From Parvimonas sp. oral taxon 393 str. F0440 (GTDB taxonomy: Bacteria > Bacillota > Clostridia > Tissierellales > Peptoniphilaceae), in assembly GCA_000223315.2 (NCBI GenBank), contig AFUS01000004.1, positions 372,001-436,000 on the forward strand: a DNA stretch of 64,000 nt, read 5' to 3'. Positions 44,360-54,660 of the stretch are shown here, piece by piece. Both the position numbers and the translations under genes were made by a program. Numbering within the stretch: position 1 is the stretch's first letter; each line of letters starts with the position of its first letter. The notes beneath the pieces were generated by a model. The model was not told the origin of the DNA. It worked only from the letters and a program-made list of their open reading frames with translations, and searched no databases.

Positions 44360-45398
44360 AAAAATAGAATTTAACTCTTTGAAAATTGAAGAGCTTGAAG
44401 ATTTATTTTTGAGTTTGGGAGAAAAGAAGTTTAGGGCTGAACAATTTTTTAGATTTATGCACCAAAAGAAAAACTTTGAAATAGAAAATTGCAAACAACT
44501 GCCTAAAGTTTTAATTGAAAAACTAAAGGAAATAGGATATATAAATACTTCTTCAATTTATACAAAATATGAATCAAAGCTGGATAATACAAAAAAATAT
44601 TTAATTAAATTATTTGATAATAGAATAATTGAAACTGTATTTATGGACTATGGAAGTTATTGTACTGTTTGTATTTCAAGTCAAGTAGGCTGTAGAATGG
44701 GCTGTACATTTTGTGCGTCAACAAAAGAAAATTTCAAAAGAAATTTAACTTCTGCTGAAATGTTAAATCAAATTTATTTGATAGAGAATGATTTGAATTT
44801 AACTATAAATAATGTTGTTATTATGGGAATTGGAGAACCACTTGATAATTATAATAATGTAATAGGATTTTTGAAAATTATAAATTCTGAAAAAGGTAAA
44901 AATTTGAGCCTAAGAAATATTACAATTTCAACATGTGGACTTGTTCATAATATTTACAAATTAGCTGATGAAAAATTACCCATAACACTTACAATTTCGC
45001 TACATAATCCGTTCCAAAAGGAAAGAAGAGAGATAATGCCTATTTCCGACAATTTTTCAATTGATGAAATATTAAAGGCTTGTAAATATTATTTTGATAA
45101 AACTTCAAGAAGAGTGAGTTTTGAATATACAATAATCAAAGGACAAAACGATTCAAGAGAACACGCTTTAGAACTTAAGAATATTTTGAAAGGCTTAAAT
45201 TGTCATATTAATATAATACCTTTAAACTCAATAAAAGAGTTTGATGGAGAGGCTCCTAGTACAAAATATATTTACGTATTTAAGTCAATGCTAGAAAATT
45301 ATGGAATAAATGCTACGATAAGAAAGAAACAAGGCGATGATATAAACGGAGCTTGTGGACAACTTAGACAGGGCGTTTTAGAAGAAGAAGAAGACTAA
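44349..45398 (+). CDS. rlmN: dual-specificity RNA methyltransferase RlmN
   Basis: 349 residues. Radical SAM cluster CRMGCTFCAS, followed by the RlmN-specific VVIMGIGEPLDNY, ITISTCGLV, LTISLHNP and the C-terminal resolving Cys in INGACGQLR. It makes 2-methyladenosine at A2503 of 23S rRNA and A37 of some tRNAs. The last gene of the uvrB-uvrA group; a terminator follows. Confidence 0.95.
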   Translation: MGNKKIEFNSLKIEELEDLFLSLGEKKFRAEQFFRFMHQKKNFEIENCKQLPKVLIEKLKEIGYINTSSIYTKYESKLDNTKKYLIKLFDNRIIETVFMDYGSYCTVCISSQVGCRMGCTFCASTKENFKRNLTSAEMLNQIYLIENDLNLTINNVVIMGIGEPLDNYNNVIGFLKIINSEKGKNLSLRNITISTCGLVHNIYKLADEKLPITLTISLHNPFQKERREIMPISDNFSIDEILKACKYYFDKTSRRVSFEYTIIKGQNDSREHALELKNILKGLNCHINIIPLNSIKEFDGEAPSTKYIYVFKSMLENYGINATIRKKQGDDINGACGQLRQGVLEEEED

Positions 45399-45413
45399 TC
45401 AAATATTAGTTAT

Positions 45414-45466
45414 AACTCATAGATAAAGTATATTAAAATTTAATATTCATTTTCTATGAGTTTTTT
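45414..45466 (+). terminator. terminator after rlmN
   Basis: AACTCATAGA / TCTATGAGTT with a long AT-rich loop of about 29 bases, then T-run. Confidence 0.65.
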
Positions 45467-45530
45467 ATTGTGATAATTTTTTAATAGGATAAAAATTATA
45501 AAAACGTTTGTAAAAATTTCCTTAAAACTA

Positions 45531-45559
45531 TTGAATTGTTTAGATATTAGTGGTAAAAT
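45531..45559 (+). promoter_or_regulatory. promoter of ptsH-ptsI
   Basis: TTGAAT, 17 bases, TAAAAT with TGG in front (extended -10). Confidence 0.65.
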
Positions 45560-45600
45560 ATATGTGTAGTTTAAATATGAAAAGATTTAGGAGGCTAATT

Positions 45601-45861
45601 ATGATAGAAAAAAACGTTACAATAAAGAATGAGACAGGATTACATGCAAGACCTGCTGCATCTTTAGTTCAGTTTGTTAAGAAATTTGATGAAAGCATTG
45701 AAATTATTTTGGATAACAAAGTGGCTGATGCGAAAAGTATTTTTAATGTTATGAGTTTAGGGATTTCTAAAGGAACTGAAGTAACATTGAGAGTTGATGG
45801 AGAAAATGAAGAAAAAACTTTAGGGGAAGTTGTAAACTTCATAGAAAATTTAGCTGATTAA
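45601..45861 (+). CDS. ptsH: phosphocarrier protein HPr
   Basis: 86 residues. Phospho-acceptor His15 in TGLHARPAA and the regulatory Ser46 in AKSIFNVMSLGI, the target of HPr kinase in Firmicutes. ATG 45601 with TAGGAGG is preferred; an upstream TTG frame is an artefact. HPr relays phosphate from EI to the sugar-specific EII permeases and acts in carbon catabolite control. Confidence 0.96.
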   Translation: MIEKNVTIKNETGLHARPAASLVQFVKKFDESIEIILDNKVADAKSIFNVMSLGISKGTEVTLRVDGENEEKTLGEVVNFIENLAD

Positions 45862-45871
45862 TTTTAAGGAT

Positions 45872-45896
45872 AGCTTCTCGAAAGAGGAGCTTTTTT
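45872..45896 (+). terminator. attenuator-like hairpin between ptsH and ptsI
   Basis: AGCTTCTC-GAAA-GAGGAGCT (one G-T pair) with T6. It may lower ptsI expression relative to ptsH. Confidence 0.7.
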
Positions 45897-45907
45897 GGTG
45901 TGTTATT

Positions 45908-47572
45908 ATGAGAATATATAATGGTTTTTCTGTTTCGGACGGAATTGCATATGGCAAAGCTATAACTTTGTTTTATGAAAAGAATTTTATTAAAGATAAT
46001 ATATCTGATGATGAAAAAGAAAAGGAAATAAAAAGATTTGAAAATTTGTTTTCAACTTATTTAGATGCTGATAGAATTAAAGCAGAAGATGAAAAACTTG
46101 AAAACTTACTAAATGTTCATACTGAATTGATTGATGATCCATTTTTAAAAGATACAATAAAGAATAAAATATTAAAAGAAAATAAGTCTTTAGAAAAAGC
46201 AATAGAGGAAACTTTTGCTCATATTTGTTATGAGTTAAATAATCTTGACTCCGACTATATGAGAGATAGAATTTATGATTATATTTCAATTCAAGAAGAA
46301 TTTATGAAAACTTTAAATTCTGTTGAGGATGTTAAAATTTTTGAAAATAAATTTATACTTTTTACAGAAAATTTATCTCCAAAGATTATTGATAAATATA
46401 AAGAACAATTAGTGGGAATTGTTTCAAAAAATGGGGGAAAAACTTCTCATGCTTCTTTATATTCAAAAAATTTGCAAATTCCGTATATTATCTGTGATTC
46501 TTTAGATTTGGAAGAATTAAAAGATAAAAACTTTGATTGTATTTTAGACTGTGTTGAAGAAAAATTAATTTTAAGTCCTGATGAAGAAATGATTAATTCG
46601 TATAAAAAATTATTAAAGTCTTCACAAAAAGAGTTTTTAGATAATAGTATAGTAAGGACAAAAAATAATAGATATATAAGAGTCTGCAGTAATATCTCAA
46701 GTTTTGAAGAATTTGAAGTTTCTCTAAAGAACGGAACGGATGGTTGTGGATTGTTTAGAACTGAATTTTTATATATGTCCGATGATTCGCCAACTGAAGA
46801 ATATCAATTTGAAGTTTTTAAAAAACTAGCAGAGAGTACAGATAAGCCTATTATAATTAGAACTTTTGATATAGGAGCAGATAAAAAGTCAAAATTTTTC
46901 AGATTGGATGAGGAAAAAAATCCATTTTTGGGACTTCGTGGATTTAGAATTTATAAAGAATTCCATAAAGAGTTAAGAAAGCATCTAAGAGCCATTTTAA
47001 AAGCCTCAGCTTATGGAAATATAAAAATTATGATTCCAATGATAACAACATTAGATGAGGTATTATGGATTAAAAATGAAATTTTGAAAATTAAAGATGA
47101 ATTGAGAGAGGAAAGAATAGATTTTGATGAAAATATTGAATTTGGAATAATGATAGAAACTCCCGCTTCAGTTTTTCTTTTTGATATTTTAGTTAAAGAG
47201 GTTGATTTTGTAAGTATAGGGACAAATGATTTAGTTCAATATATGTTGGCTTGTGATAGAGAAAATTCTAAGATGCAACAACTTTATGACTGCTATAGTC
47301 CGTCAGTTATTCGTTCTATTCATCGTGTAGTGGATATTGCACATAGAAATGGAAAAGTAGTTTCAATGTGTGGTAATTTCGCTAGTGAATTAGACGCAGT
47401 TGAATTATTAATTTTACTTGGAATTGATGAATTTAGTGTTACTAATGATGTATTACAAAGAATAAAGAAAAGAATAAAATTATTTGACCATAATAATTAT
47501 TTAGACTTTTTTGATAATATAAATAAATTTAAAACCGGTAGATCAGTAATAAATTACTTTGATAACAAATAG
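45908..47572 (+). CDS. ptsI: phosphoenolpyruvate-protein phosphotransferase (enzyme I)
   Basis: 554 residues. Phospho-His181 in GGKTSHASL, PEP-binding FRTEFLYM and GANKKS-like DIGADKKSKFF, LGLRGFRI, EFGIMIETPASV, GTNDLVQYMLACDREN and the catalytic Cys in VSMCGNFAS. It starts phosphate transfer in the sugar PTS. Slightly shorter than the common 570 residues. Confidence 0.96.
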   Translation: MRIYNGFSVSDGIAYGKAITLFYEKNFIKDNISDDEKEKEIKRFENLFSTYLDADRIKAEDEKLENLLNVHTELIDDPFLKDTIKNKILKENKSLEKAIEETFAHICYELNNLDSDYMRDRIYDYISIQEEFMKTLNSVEDVKIFENKFILFTENLSPKIIDKYKEQLVGIVSKNGGKTSHASLYSKNLQIPYIICDSLDLEELKDKNFDCILDCVEEKLILSPDEEMINSYKKLLKSSQKEFLDNSIVRTKNNRYIRVCSNISSFEEFEVSLKNGTDGCGLFRTEFLYMSDDSPTEEYQFEVFKKLAESTDKPIIIRTFDIGADKKSKFFRLDEEKNPFLGLRGFRIYKEFHKELRKHLRAILKASAYGNIKIMIPMITTLDEVLWIKNEILKIKDELREERIDFDENIEFGIMIETPASVFLFDILVKEVDFVSIGTNDLVQYMLACDRENSKMQQLYDCYSPSVIRSIHRVVDIAHRNGKVVSMCGNFASELDAVELLILLGIDEFSVTNDVLQRIKKRIKLFDHNNYLDFFDNINKFKTGRSVINYFDNK

Positions 47573-47659
47573 AAAAAATTAAAATATTACTTTTTTGTAA
47601 TATTATTGTAATTATTTTGTAACTTTTTATGCTTTTTTTACTACATTTTGTAAATTTTA

Positions 47660-47668
47660 TGTTATAAT
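47660..47668 (+). promoter_or_regulatory. extended -10 promoter of ftsE
   Basis: TGTTATAAT, 40 bases before the ftsE start, with only a poor -35. A weak hairpin AATATTAC/GTAATATT (47583-47604) ends ptsI upstream. Confidence 0.45.
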
Positions 47669-47708
47669 AGTCCTGATAGTTATATAGAATAATAATTGAG
47701 GTGATAAT

Positions 47709-48398
47709 TTGTTAGAATTTATAGAAGTAAATAAAGTTTATAAAAACGATGTTTGTGCTTTGAAGGATCTTAGTTTCAAGGTTGAAGACGGAGAGTTCGT
47801 CTTTTTAATAGGAGCCAGTGGCGCCGGTAAAACAAGTATTATAAAAATGCTTTTAAGAGAAATAAAACCTACAACAGGTGAAATAATCGTTGATAATGTA
47901 AATATAGTCAAGTTAAGAAATAGAAAAATTCCTCAACTTAGAAAAACAATGGGCATTGTATTTCAAGATTTTAGATTATTAGAAGGAAAAACAGTTTTTG
48001 ATAATATAAAATATCCATTACAAATTTTAGGAGTTTCTAAAAAAGAGATAAATAAAAGAGTTAAAGAAATTTTGGAATTAGTAGGATTGTCTGATAGGGC
48101 AGATTCTTTTCCAAACCAATTATCCGGTGGAGAACAACAAAGAGTTTGTATTGCAAGGGCTCTAATAAATAGACCGAAATATTTAATTGCAGATGAACCT
48201 ACAGGAAATTTAGATCCGAATACTTCAGAGGAAATTATGAAGCTACTTTTAGATGTAAATGCTAAAGGTACTACAGTTATAGTTTCTACTCATGATAAAG
48301 ATATAGTTAATAAACTTAAGAAGAGAGTTATTAGTATGGATCATGGTGCAATGATTAATGATGAAGAACGTGGAGGTTATTTCGATGAGTTCAATTAG
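47709..48398 (+). CDS. ftsE: cell division ATP-binding protein FtsE
   Basis: 229 residues, TTG start preceded by GAGGTGA. Walker A GASGAGKTSI, MGIVFQDFRLLEGKTVFDN (the FtsE-specific Q-loop), LSGGEQQRVCIARAL and LIADEPTGNLDP. It drives FtsX to activate cell wall hydrolases at the septum. It overlaps ftsX by 14 bases. Confidence 0.95.
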   Translation: MLEFIEVNKVYKNDVCALKDLSFKVEDGEFVFLIGASGAGKTSIIKMLLREIKPTTGEIIVDNVNIVKLRNRKIPQLRKTMGIVFQDFRLLEGKTVFDNIKYPLQILGVSKKEINKRVKEILELVGLSDRADSFPNQLSGGEQQRVCIARALINRPKYLIADEPTGNLDPNTSEEIMKLLLDVNAKGTTVIVSTHDKDIVNKLKKRVISMDHGAMINDEERGGYFDEFN

Positions 48399-49281
48399 AA
48401 GATTTTTTTCTGCAATAGGAGAAGGCTTAGTTGGTCTTTGGAGAAACAAATCTATGGGTGTTGCTTCAATTGTTTCTATTTGCTCAATGCTTTTAATTCT
48501 TGGAGGAATTACTTTTGGGGTTTTTGTAGCAAATAATGTAGTAGAAGATATGAAGACAAAGGTTGACCAAATTGATGTTATTTTGGAACCGGAAGTTACA
48601 TCAGAAAGAGTTTTAAAAATTAAAGAAGAGTTAAAAAGAATTGAAAATGTAAAAGAAGTAAATTATGTTTCAAAGGAAAAAGCTTTAGAAAAAATGAAAG
48701 AACAGTGGAAGGAGAATTCATTTTTATTAGACGGAATGGAATCAGCACTTCCTGAAAGTTATGAATTAAAAGTTGAAAATATTGAAAATTCAAATACAGT
48801 TGCTTCTAATATATATAATATTAAAGGTGTTGAAAAAGTTGTATATTATAAAGATATAGTTGATAAAATAACAAAGATGTCAGAAATGGTTAAATATGTA
48901 GGAATTACATTAGTTGGTGTTTTGTTATTGGTAAGTTTCTTTATAATGTCAATAACTATTAAACTGACAGTTATTGCAAGAAGAAAAGAAATAAGTATAA
49001 AGAAATATATAGGGGCGACAAATATGAGTATCACGGGACCTTTCATTGTAGAGGGTATGGTTCTCGGGTTGCTTGGTGCAGGGATATCTTTTGCGATGAT
49101 ATTCTTTGCTTATAAATATGTTTATAATAGCTTTGCTTGGGGAGTAAATAATTTATTTTCTAATTATCTTTTACCTGTTAATGTTTTCGGGTTTTATGTT
49201 GCAGTAGCATATTTTGGAATAGGTATTGGAATTGGAATTTTAGCATCAATATTCTCAAGTAGAAAATATATGAAGGTTTAG
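48385..49281 (+). CDS. ftsX: cell division protein FtsX
   Basis: 298 residues with four membrane helices and an outer domain between TM1 and TM2 (about 50-165, with IDVILEPEVTSERVLKIKEEL). The N-terminal SSIRRFFSAIGEGLVGLWRNKSM and the VARRKEISIKKYIGATN-like loop IARRKEISIKKYIGATNMSI are diagnostic. ATG 48385 follows TGGAGG. Confidence 0.94.
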   Translation: MSSIRRFFSAIGEGLVGLWRNKSMGVASIVSICSMLLILGGITFGVFVANNVVEDMKTKVDQIDVILEPEVTSERVLKIKEELKRIENVKEVNYVSKEKALEKMKEQWKENSFLLDGMESALPESYELKVENIENSNTVASNIYNIKGVEKVVYYKDIVDKITKMSEMVKYVGITLVGVLLLVSFFIMSITIKLTVIARRKEISIKKYIGATNMSITGPFIVEGMVLGLLGAGISFAMIFFAYKYVYNSFAWGVNNLFSNYLLPVNVFGFYVAVAYFGIGIGIGILASIFSSRKYMKV

Positions 49282-49291
49282 GTGGTTTTGT

Positions 49292-50487
49292 ATGAAAAAA
49301 AGAAGATTTATAGCTTTAATACTTTTGTTTTCAATGTTAGGTTCAGGAATAATTTCTCATGCTGACAAAGTTGATGATTTGAAGAAAGAAAAACAAAATC
49401 AAGAACAAAATTTAGAAAGCAAGAAAAAATCTATTAAAGATATGACTACTCAAAAAGATTCAGCTTTTAAGGAAATTGTTGAAAAGCAAAAAATTATTGA
49501 TCAGTTAGATAAAGATCTTACCGATTTAGAAGATTTAATTACTAAACTATCTGAAGAAATTCAAGCTTCAAAAGAAAAAATAACAATTTTAGAAGATAGA
49601 ATCTACGAAAAACAAGAACTTTTTAAGAAGAGAGTTCGTGTAATGTATGGTAATAAAGATTTGAATTCTATTGAAGTATTATTCTCTGCATCAGATATAA
49701 GAGATTTTATATCAAGATATTTTATGATGCAATCAATTGCTGATTATGATAAAAAGTTAATTACAAGTTTAAAAACGATAAGCTTGCTTTAGTAAAAGAA
49801 AAAGAACAACTTGAAGCAAGAAAAGAAGAAAAAGTAGTTAAGAAAAAAGAAATGGAAGTAAAATATCAAGCTTATACTGAAGAAGTTGAAAAGAATAAAC
49901 AACGTATTGCAAAATTGGAAGAAAGCATAGAGTTTACAAAATCAGAAGTTGATAAATTACAAAATAAAGTTAAGAATTTAGACGCAAATATAAGTTTTGA
50001 AGAAAAAGTAAAAGCGGATATTTTAAGAGGAATGAACGAAAAGAAGATTCAAAAAGATATTGATGACGGTAAAATAGATGCTCGTCCATCAAATGGAGAA
50101 ATGATGTGGCCACTTAAAGGTTACCATAGAATTTCCAGTCCATTTGGTTGGAGAAATGCACCGATTGGTAGTGGTGGAGAAAGACATAGGGGAATTGACA
50201 TTCCTGCTCCTACAGGTACTCCTGTGTATTCTGCAACTGATGGTGTTGTAATTTCATCAGGTTGGAATGGAAGTTACGGTAATGCTGTTATGATAAAATA
50301 TACAAATAATATTGTTATTGTATATGGACATAATTCTAGTTTAGTTGTTTCAGCAGGACAAAGAGTAAGTAAGGGACAAGTTATTTCTTTAGTAGGTTCT
50401 ACAGGAAATTCAACAGGACCACATTTACATTTTGAAGTAAGATATAATGGATATCCAGTTGATCCTCTAAAATATTTGAATCACTAG
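49292..50487 (+). CDS. secreted M23 peptidase with coiled coil (FtsEX-linked hydrolase; one frame break)
   Basis: 398 residues after repair. A signal peptide (KKRRFIALILLFSMLGSG, cleavage near SHA), a long coiled coil (about 25-260), then a LytM/M23 domain with zinc motif HRGIDIPAP, IVYGHNS and GPHLHFEVR. This is the EnvC/PcsB-like plan, and the position right after ftsEX argues that FtsX activates it. The frame ends at 49792; one more A in the A5 run at 49771-49775 gives LKNDKLALVKEKEQ. It should cleave peptidoglycan cross-links at division. Confidence 0.9.
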
Positions 50488-50499
50488 GAGCAATAATTT

Positions 50500-51695
50500 A
50501 TGATAAAAAACAAAAAATTACGATTTTTTTAGTCTTGATGATATTTTTAAGTTCATTTATATCATTCAAGGCTGGACAGAATTCTTCAGTTGTAACAATA
50601 CAGAATACAAAGAGTGGAGAAACTGCTGATTATGGTAGTTTTAAATCATTTGTAGATGCAATAAAAGATAAATATTATTTCGATATTGATTATGAAAAAA
50701 TGAATACTGAAATAAAAAAAGCAATATTTTCTTCTTTAGGAGATCCTTATACTCAATATATGACTGAAAAGGATATGAAGGAACTTCAAAAGACTAGTAC
50801 TGGAAAATTCATTGGGATAGGTGTTCAGGTTAGTGTTAATGATAAAGGAGAAGTAGTTGTAGTAGCTCCTATAAAAGGAGGTCCAAGTCAAAAGGCGGGT
50901 ATTCAGTCTGAGGATGTTATAGTAAAAATTAATGACGAAGAGTTAAATAAAAATGATTTAGAATCAGCTGTTAAACTTATGAGAGGAAATGAGCAAATAG
51001 GTTCAGAGGTTAAGGTTACAATTAAAAGAGTTGTAGATTCTGAAGAAAAGATTATTGATTTTACTATAAAAAGAGAAGAAATAACTACTGAATCTGTAAT
51101 TTCAAAACTTTTAGATAATGGAATATTATATGTTCAAATTACTAATTTTGCTGAAAAAACGGGAGCGGATTTTGAAAAAGCTATAGATGAAGGTCTAAGT
51201 AAAGGAGCAAAATCTTTAATAATTGATCTTAGAAATAATCCGGGAGGATTGTTAACAGCGGTTAAACAAGTTGCAGACAAACTTTTACCTGATTCTACAA
51301 TTATGAAAATTGTAGATAGCAAAGGAAAAGAAACTGTTGAAAAGGCAAGTGGAAAAGGAATTGATATTCCTATAGTAGTTTTGATTAATAGAGGCTCAGC
51401 TTCTGCATCTGAAGTATTAAGTGTTGCACTTCATGATAATAAGAAAGCTACATTAGTTGGAGAAAAGTCTTTCGGGAAAGGAATTATTCAATCAATCTTT
51501 CCTATAAGTAATGGTGGAAAGACTGAAGGAATAAAAATGACTGTTGCTGAATATTTTGGACCTAATGGAACAAAAATTCATAAAGTCGGATTGGAACCTG
51601 ATTATAAGGTTGAACAAAGTAATAATTCTAAAATTGGAATAGAACATTTAGATACAGATTCACAATTGAAAAAGGCAATAGAATTGTTGAAGTAA
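50500..51695 (+). CDS. S41 family C-terminal processing protease CtpA-like (one frame break)
   Basis: 398 residues after repair. A signal anchor begins MIKNKKLRFF; adding one T to the T7 run at 50524-50530 joins it to LVLMIFLSSFISF. A PDZ domain (IGIGVQVSVNDKGEVVVVAPI) precedes the S41 core with LIIDLRNNPGG, catalytic Ser in NRGSASASEVL and Lys in GEKSFGKGIIQS. ATG 50500 has AGGAG upstream. In the ftsEX-M23 cluster it may regulate the hydrolase, as CtpA does with LytM proteins elsewhere (inference). Confidence 0.9.
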
Positions 51696-51708
51696 TATTT
51701 TGGATTTT

Positions 51709-51744
51709 AAAAAAGCAACTGTAATTTTTTATAGTTGCTTTTTT
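51709..51744. terminator. terminator after ctpA-like gene
   Basis: AAAAAAGCAACT / AGTTGCTTTTTT, 12-bp stem. Confidence 0.9.
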
Positions 51745-51894
51745 GTACAAAAATAAAGTAAAATTTATAAAATAATTATATTGATGTTTTTAGTTAATTT
51801 TTTATAAATTATTAATTTTTTAGCGTTGATAGAAAAATTATTTCAAAAAATTTTAAATAAAGATATTGAAATATCAACATTAAAAAATTCAAAC

Positions 51895-51923
51895 TTGACT
51901 TATTGAAATATTTAGAATATAAT
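51895..51923 (+). promoter_or_regulatory. promoter of stp-prkC
   Basis: TTGACT, 17 bases, TATAAT, 50 bases before the ATG. Confidence 0.75.
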
Positions 51924-51973
51924 ATTTTTATGGAAACTAGATGTTTTCATATAGTTTTTTTAAGGAGTGTTTT

Positions 51974-52726
51974 ATGTCTTTTTATATGAATTCAGATAAA
52001 GGAAATGTTAGAAAAAATAATGAAGACAGTTTTCTTTTTGAACAGTTTGAAAAATTGAATATATTAATTCTAGCTGATGGTGTAGGAGGACATGAACATG
52101 GAGAAGTAGCATCAGAAAAAGCAGTTAATGTAGTTATGAAATACATAAAAGATAATTATAAACTGTATTCTAATTATTCTCATTTATTAGTAGACGCATT
52201 TTGCGAGGCTAATAAAATTATATATGAACTTAATTTAGAAAAAATTTCCGGAGAAGATGAAATTTCTAAAAGACTTATGGGGACTACGCTAGAAACACTT
52301 CTAATAGATGGGGATACTTTGTATTTTGCTCATGTTGGAGATAGTAGAATATATATAAAAGATGTAGATTTTAGAATGTTAACAAAGGATCACTCATTGG
52401 TTCAATATTTATATTCAAGTGGAGCATTGACAGAAGAGGAAGTAAAAAATTATAATGATAAAAATTCCATATTAAGAGCAATTGGAATTGAAAAATATGT
52501 AGAAGTTGATGTTGACTCAATTAGAATTAAGCCAAGAGATATTTTGCTTGTTTGTTCTGATGGACTTACAAACGAACTTAATAATGAAGAAATTTCAAAA
52601 ATGTTAGATTTTAAATATAGTGCAAAAGAAATGGTAGATAATATTATATTTACTGTTAAGAATGGTTTAGCAAGAGATAATGTTACTGTAGGAATTTTTA
52701 AAAATGATGAGGAGATTTTATGTTAG
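51974..52726 (+). CDS. stp: PP2C family serine/threonine phosphatase Stp
   Basis: 250 residues. Metal-binding motifs: GNVRKNNEDSF, ILADGVGGHEHGE, LYFAHVGDSRIY, LVCSDGLTNEL and ARDNVTVG. It dephosphorylates targets of the adjacent PASTA kinase. ATG 51974 follows AAGGAGTG. It overlaps prkC by 7 bases. Confidence 0.95.
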   Translation: MSFYMNSDKGNVRKNNEDSFLFEQFEKLNILILADGVGGHEHGEVASEKAVNVVMKYIKDNYKLYSNYSHLLVDAFCEANKIIYELNLEKISGEDEISKRLMGTTLETLLIDGDTLYFAHVGDSRIYIKDVDFRMLTKDHSLVQYLYSSGALTEEEVKNYNDKNSILRAIGIEKYVEVDVDSIRIKPRDILLVCSDGLTNELNNEEISKMLDFKYSAKEMVDNIIFTVKNGLARDNVTVGIFKNDEEILC

Positions 52727-54659
52727 GATCAATTTTAAATGGCAGATATGAAATAATTGAAAAAGTTGGAATTGGCGGAATGGCCATTGTATATAAAGCT
52801 AAAGATATTTATTTAAAAAGAATTGTTGCTGTTAAGGTTTTAAAGGAACAATATCTTGAAGATAAAGAATTTATCAAAAAATTTGTTATAGAAGCTCAAT
52901 CTGTTGCTAATCTAAATAATCAAAATATTGTTAAAATTTATGATGTAGGACAACATATAGAAGATGGTAAAACACATAACTATATTGTTATGGAATATAT
53001 AAAAGGAAAAACTTTAAATGAATTAATAAAGGACAAAGGTAGATTAAATTCCAATGCTGTGGTTTCTATTTCTAAACAAATAGCAAATGCTTTAGATTGT
53101 GCACATAAACATCATATAATACATAGGGATATAAAGCCACATAATATTATTATAGATGAAAATTTGAATGTTAAAGTTACTGATTTTGGAATTGCAAGAA
53201 TTGCTACAAGTTCAACTATAACTTACACTTCATCAGTGCTTGGAACTGTACATTATATTTCACCTGAACAGGCAAAGGGGAAATTTATTGATGAAAAATC
53301 AGATATTTATTCTCTCGGTGTTGTTATGTATGAAATGGTGACAGGTAAAGTTCCTTTTGATACTGATAATGCTGTTGGAATAGCGATGCAACATATAAAT
53401 GAACCACTGGTTGAGCCGATTAAGTTTGTGCCAAATTTAGAGCCTTGGTTGAATGCAATTATTGTTAAATGTATGGAAAAAAATCCGGAAAATAGATTTG
53501 AAAGTGCTGAAAGTTTAATCAAAGCATTAGATGATAAGCGTATTGAAAATAATCAAAAGGTTACTTTTAATGATAATTCTAATAGAGCACTATATAAGGA
53601 GTCTGTTTATAAAACAAGTAAAAATAAAGATGTTAATAAACCGATTATAAAAAATAATAATAAAAATAGAGAACAGTTAAATAAGAAAAAAGGAATTTTT
53701 GACTATACTGTAACTTATGTTGTTCTAGCTTTATTAATAATTGCTTCTGTATTCTTTATTTACAGATTAGCAGTTTCCAACAAAGCTACAAACACTGTAA
53801 AAGTACCGGCAGTTATTGGTTTGGATAAAGATGAAGCTATAAAATTATTAAAAGAAAAGAAGCTTAATGGACTAATCGTAAAGACTGTTAATGATGACTC
53901 TGTTGAAGCCGGAAAGATTGTTCAACAATCTCCTAATCCTAATGCCGAAGCAAAAGAGGGAACTAATGTTGAATTAACTGTAAGTGTAGGAAAAATAAAA
54001 CGATAGTTCCAAACCTATCAAATGTTGAGTTTGAAAAAGTTGAAGAACTGTTGAAGAAGAGTGATTTGACATTGGGTAAAGTTGAAAGAAAATATGATGA
54101 TAAAGTAGATGAAAATAAAGTAGTAAGCCAAAGTGTAAACTATGGTGAAGAAGTTGAAAAAGGAACTAAAATTGATATTGTAGTAAGTAGAGGTAAAGAA
54201 GATAAAAAGGTAGAAGTGCCTGATTTAATTGGAAAAACTGAAGCAGAGGCAATTAAGGCTCTTTATGATAGCGGTTTAGCTGTTGGTAGAACTGAAAAGA
54301 AAGCAGATTCCCAAAAAGCAGGAACTGTAATTTGGCAATCTTATGGAAAAGGAGTAAAGGTTGATGCAGAAACTAAGATTGACATCGTTGTAAGTTCAGG
54401 AAAATCAAATACTGATAATGTATTAAATTTAACTTCTTATAGCGAATCAGATTCTGTTACAAAAAAATATACTATAAATGAGCCAAGTAAGAATTATCTT
54501 TTATTAGTTACTAAAAACACTGAAAATGGTGAAACTAAGTTATATGAAAAAACAATGGTTACCGGTGGAGGAAAGCTGACAATAAATATAAAGGCTAAAT
54601 CTACCGATAAATTCAATGTTTATGTAAACGGAGAACTTATTTTATCAGGTGAGAATTAA
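52720..54659 (+). CDS. prkC: PASTA-domain serine/threonine kinase PrkC (one frame break)
   Basis: 646 residues after repair. N-terminal Hanks kinase: GIGGMAIVYKAKD, AVKVLK, HRDIKPHNI, DFGIAR, GTVHYISPEQAKG. One membrane helix (about 328-350, TVTYVVLALLIIASVFF), then extracellular PASTA repeats (VPAVIGLDKDEAIKLLKEKK, a second, and VPDLIGKTEAEAIKALYDSG) and a C-terminal beta-rich tail. The frame ends at 54006; one more A in the A5 run at 53991-53995 gives VGKNKTIVPNLSN, which starts the second PASTA repeat. It senses muropeptides and controls wall growth and translation. Confidence 0.95.
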
Positions 54660-54660
54660 T

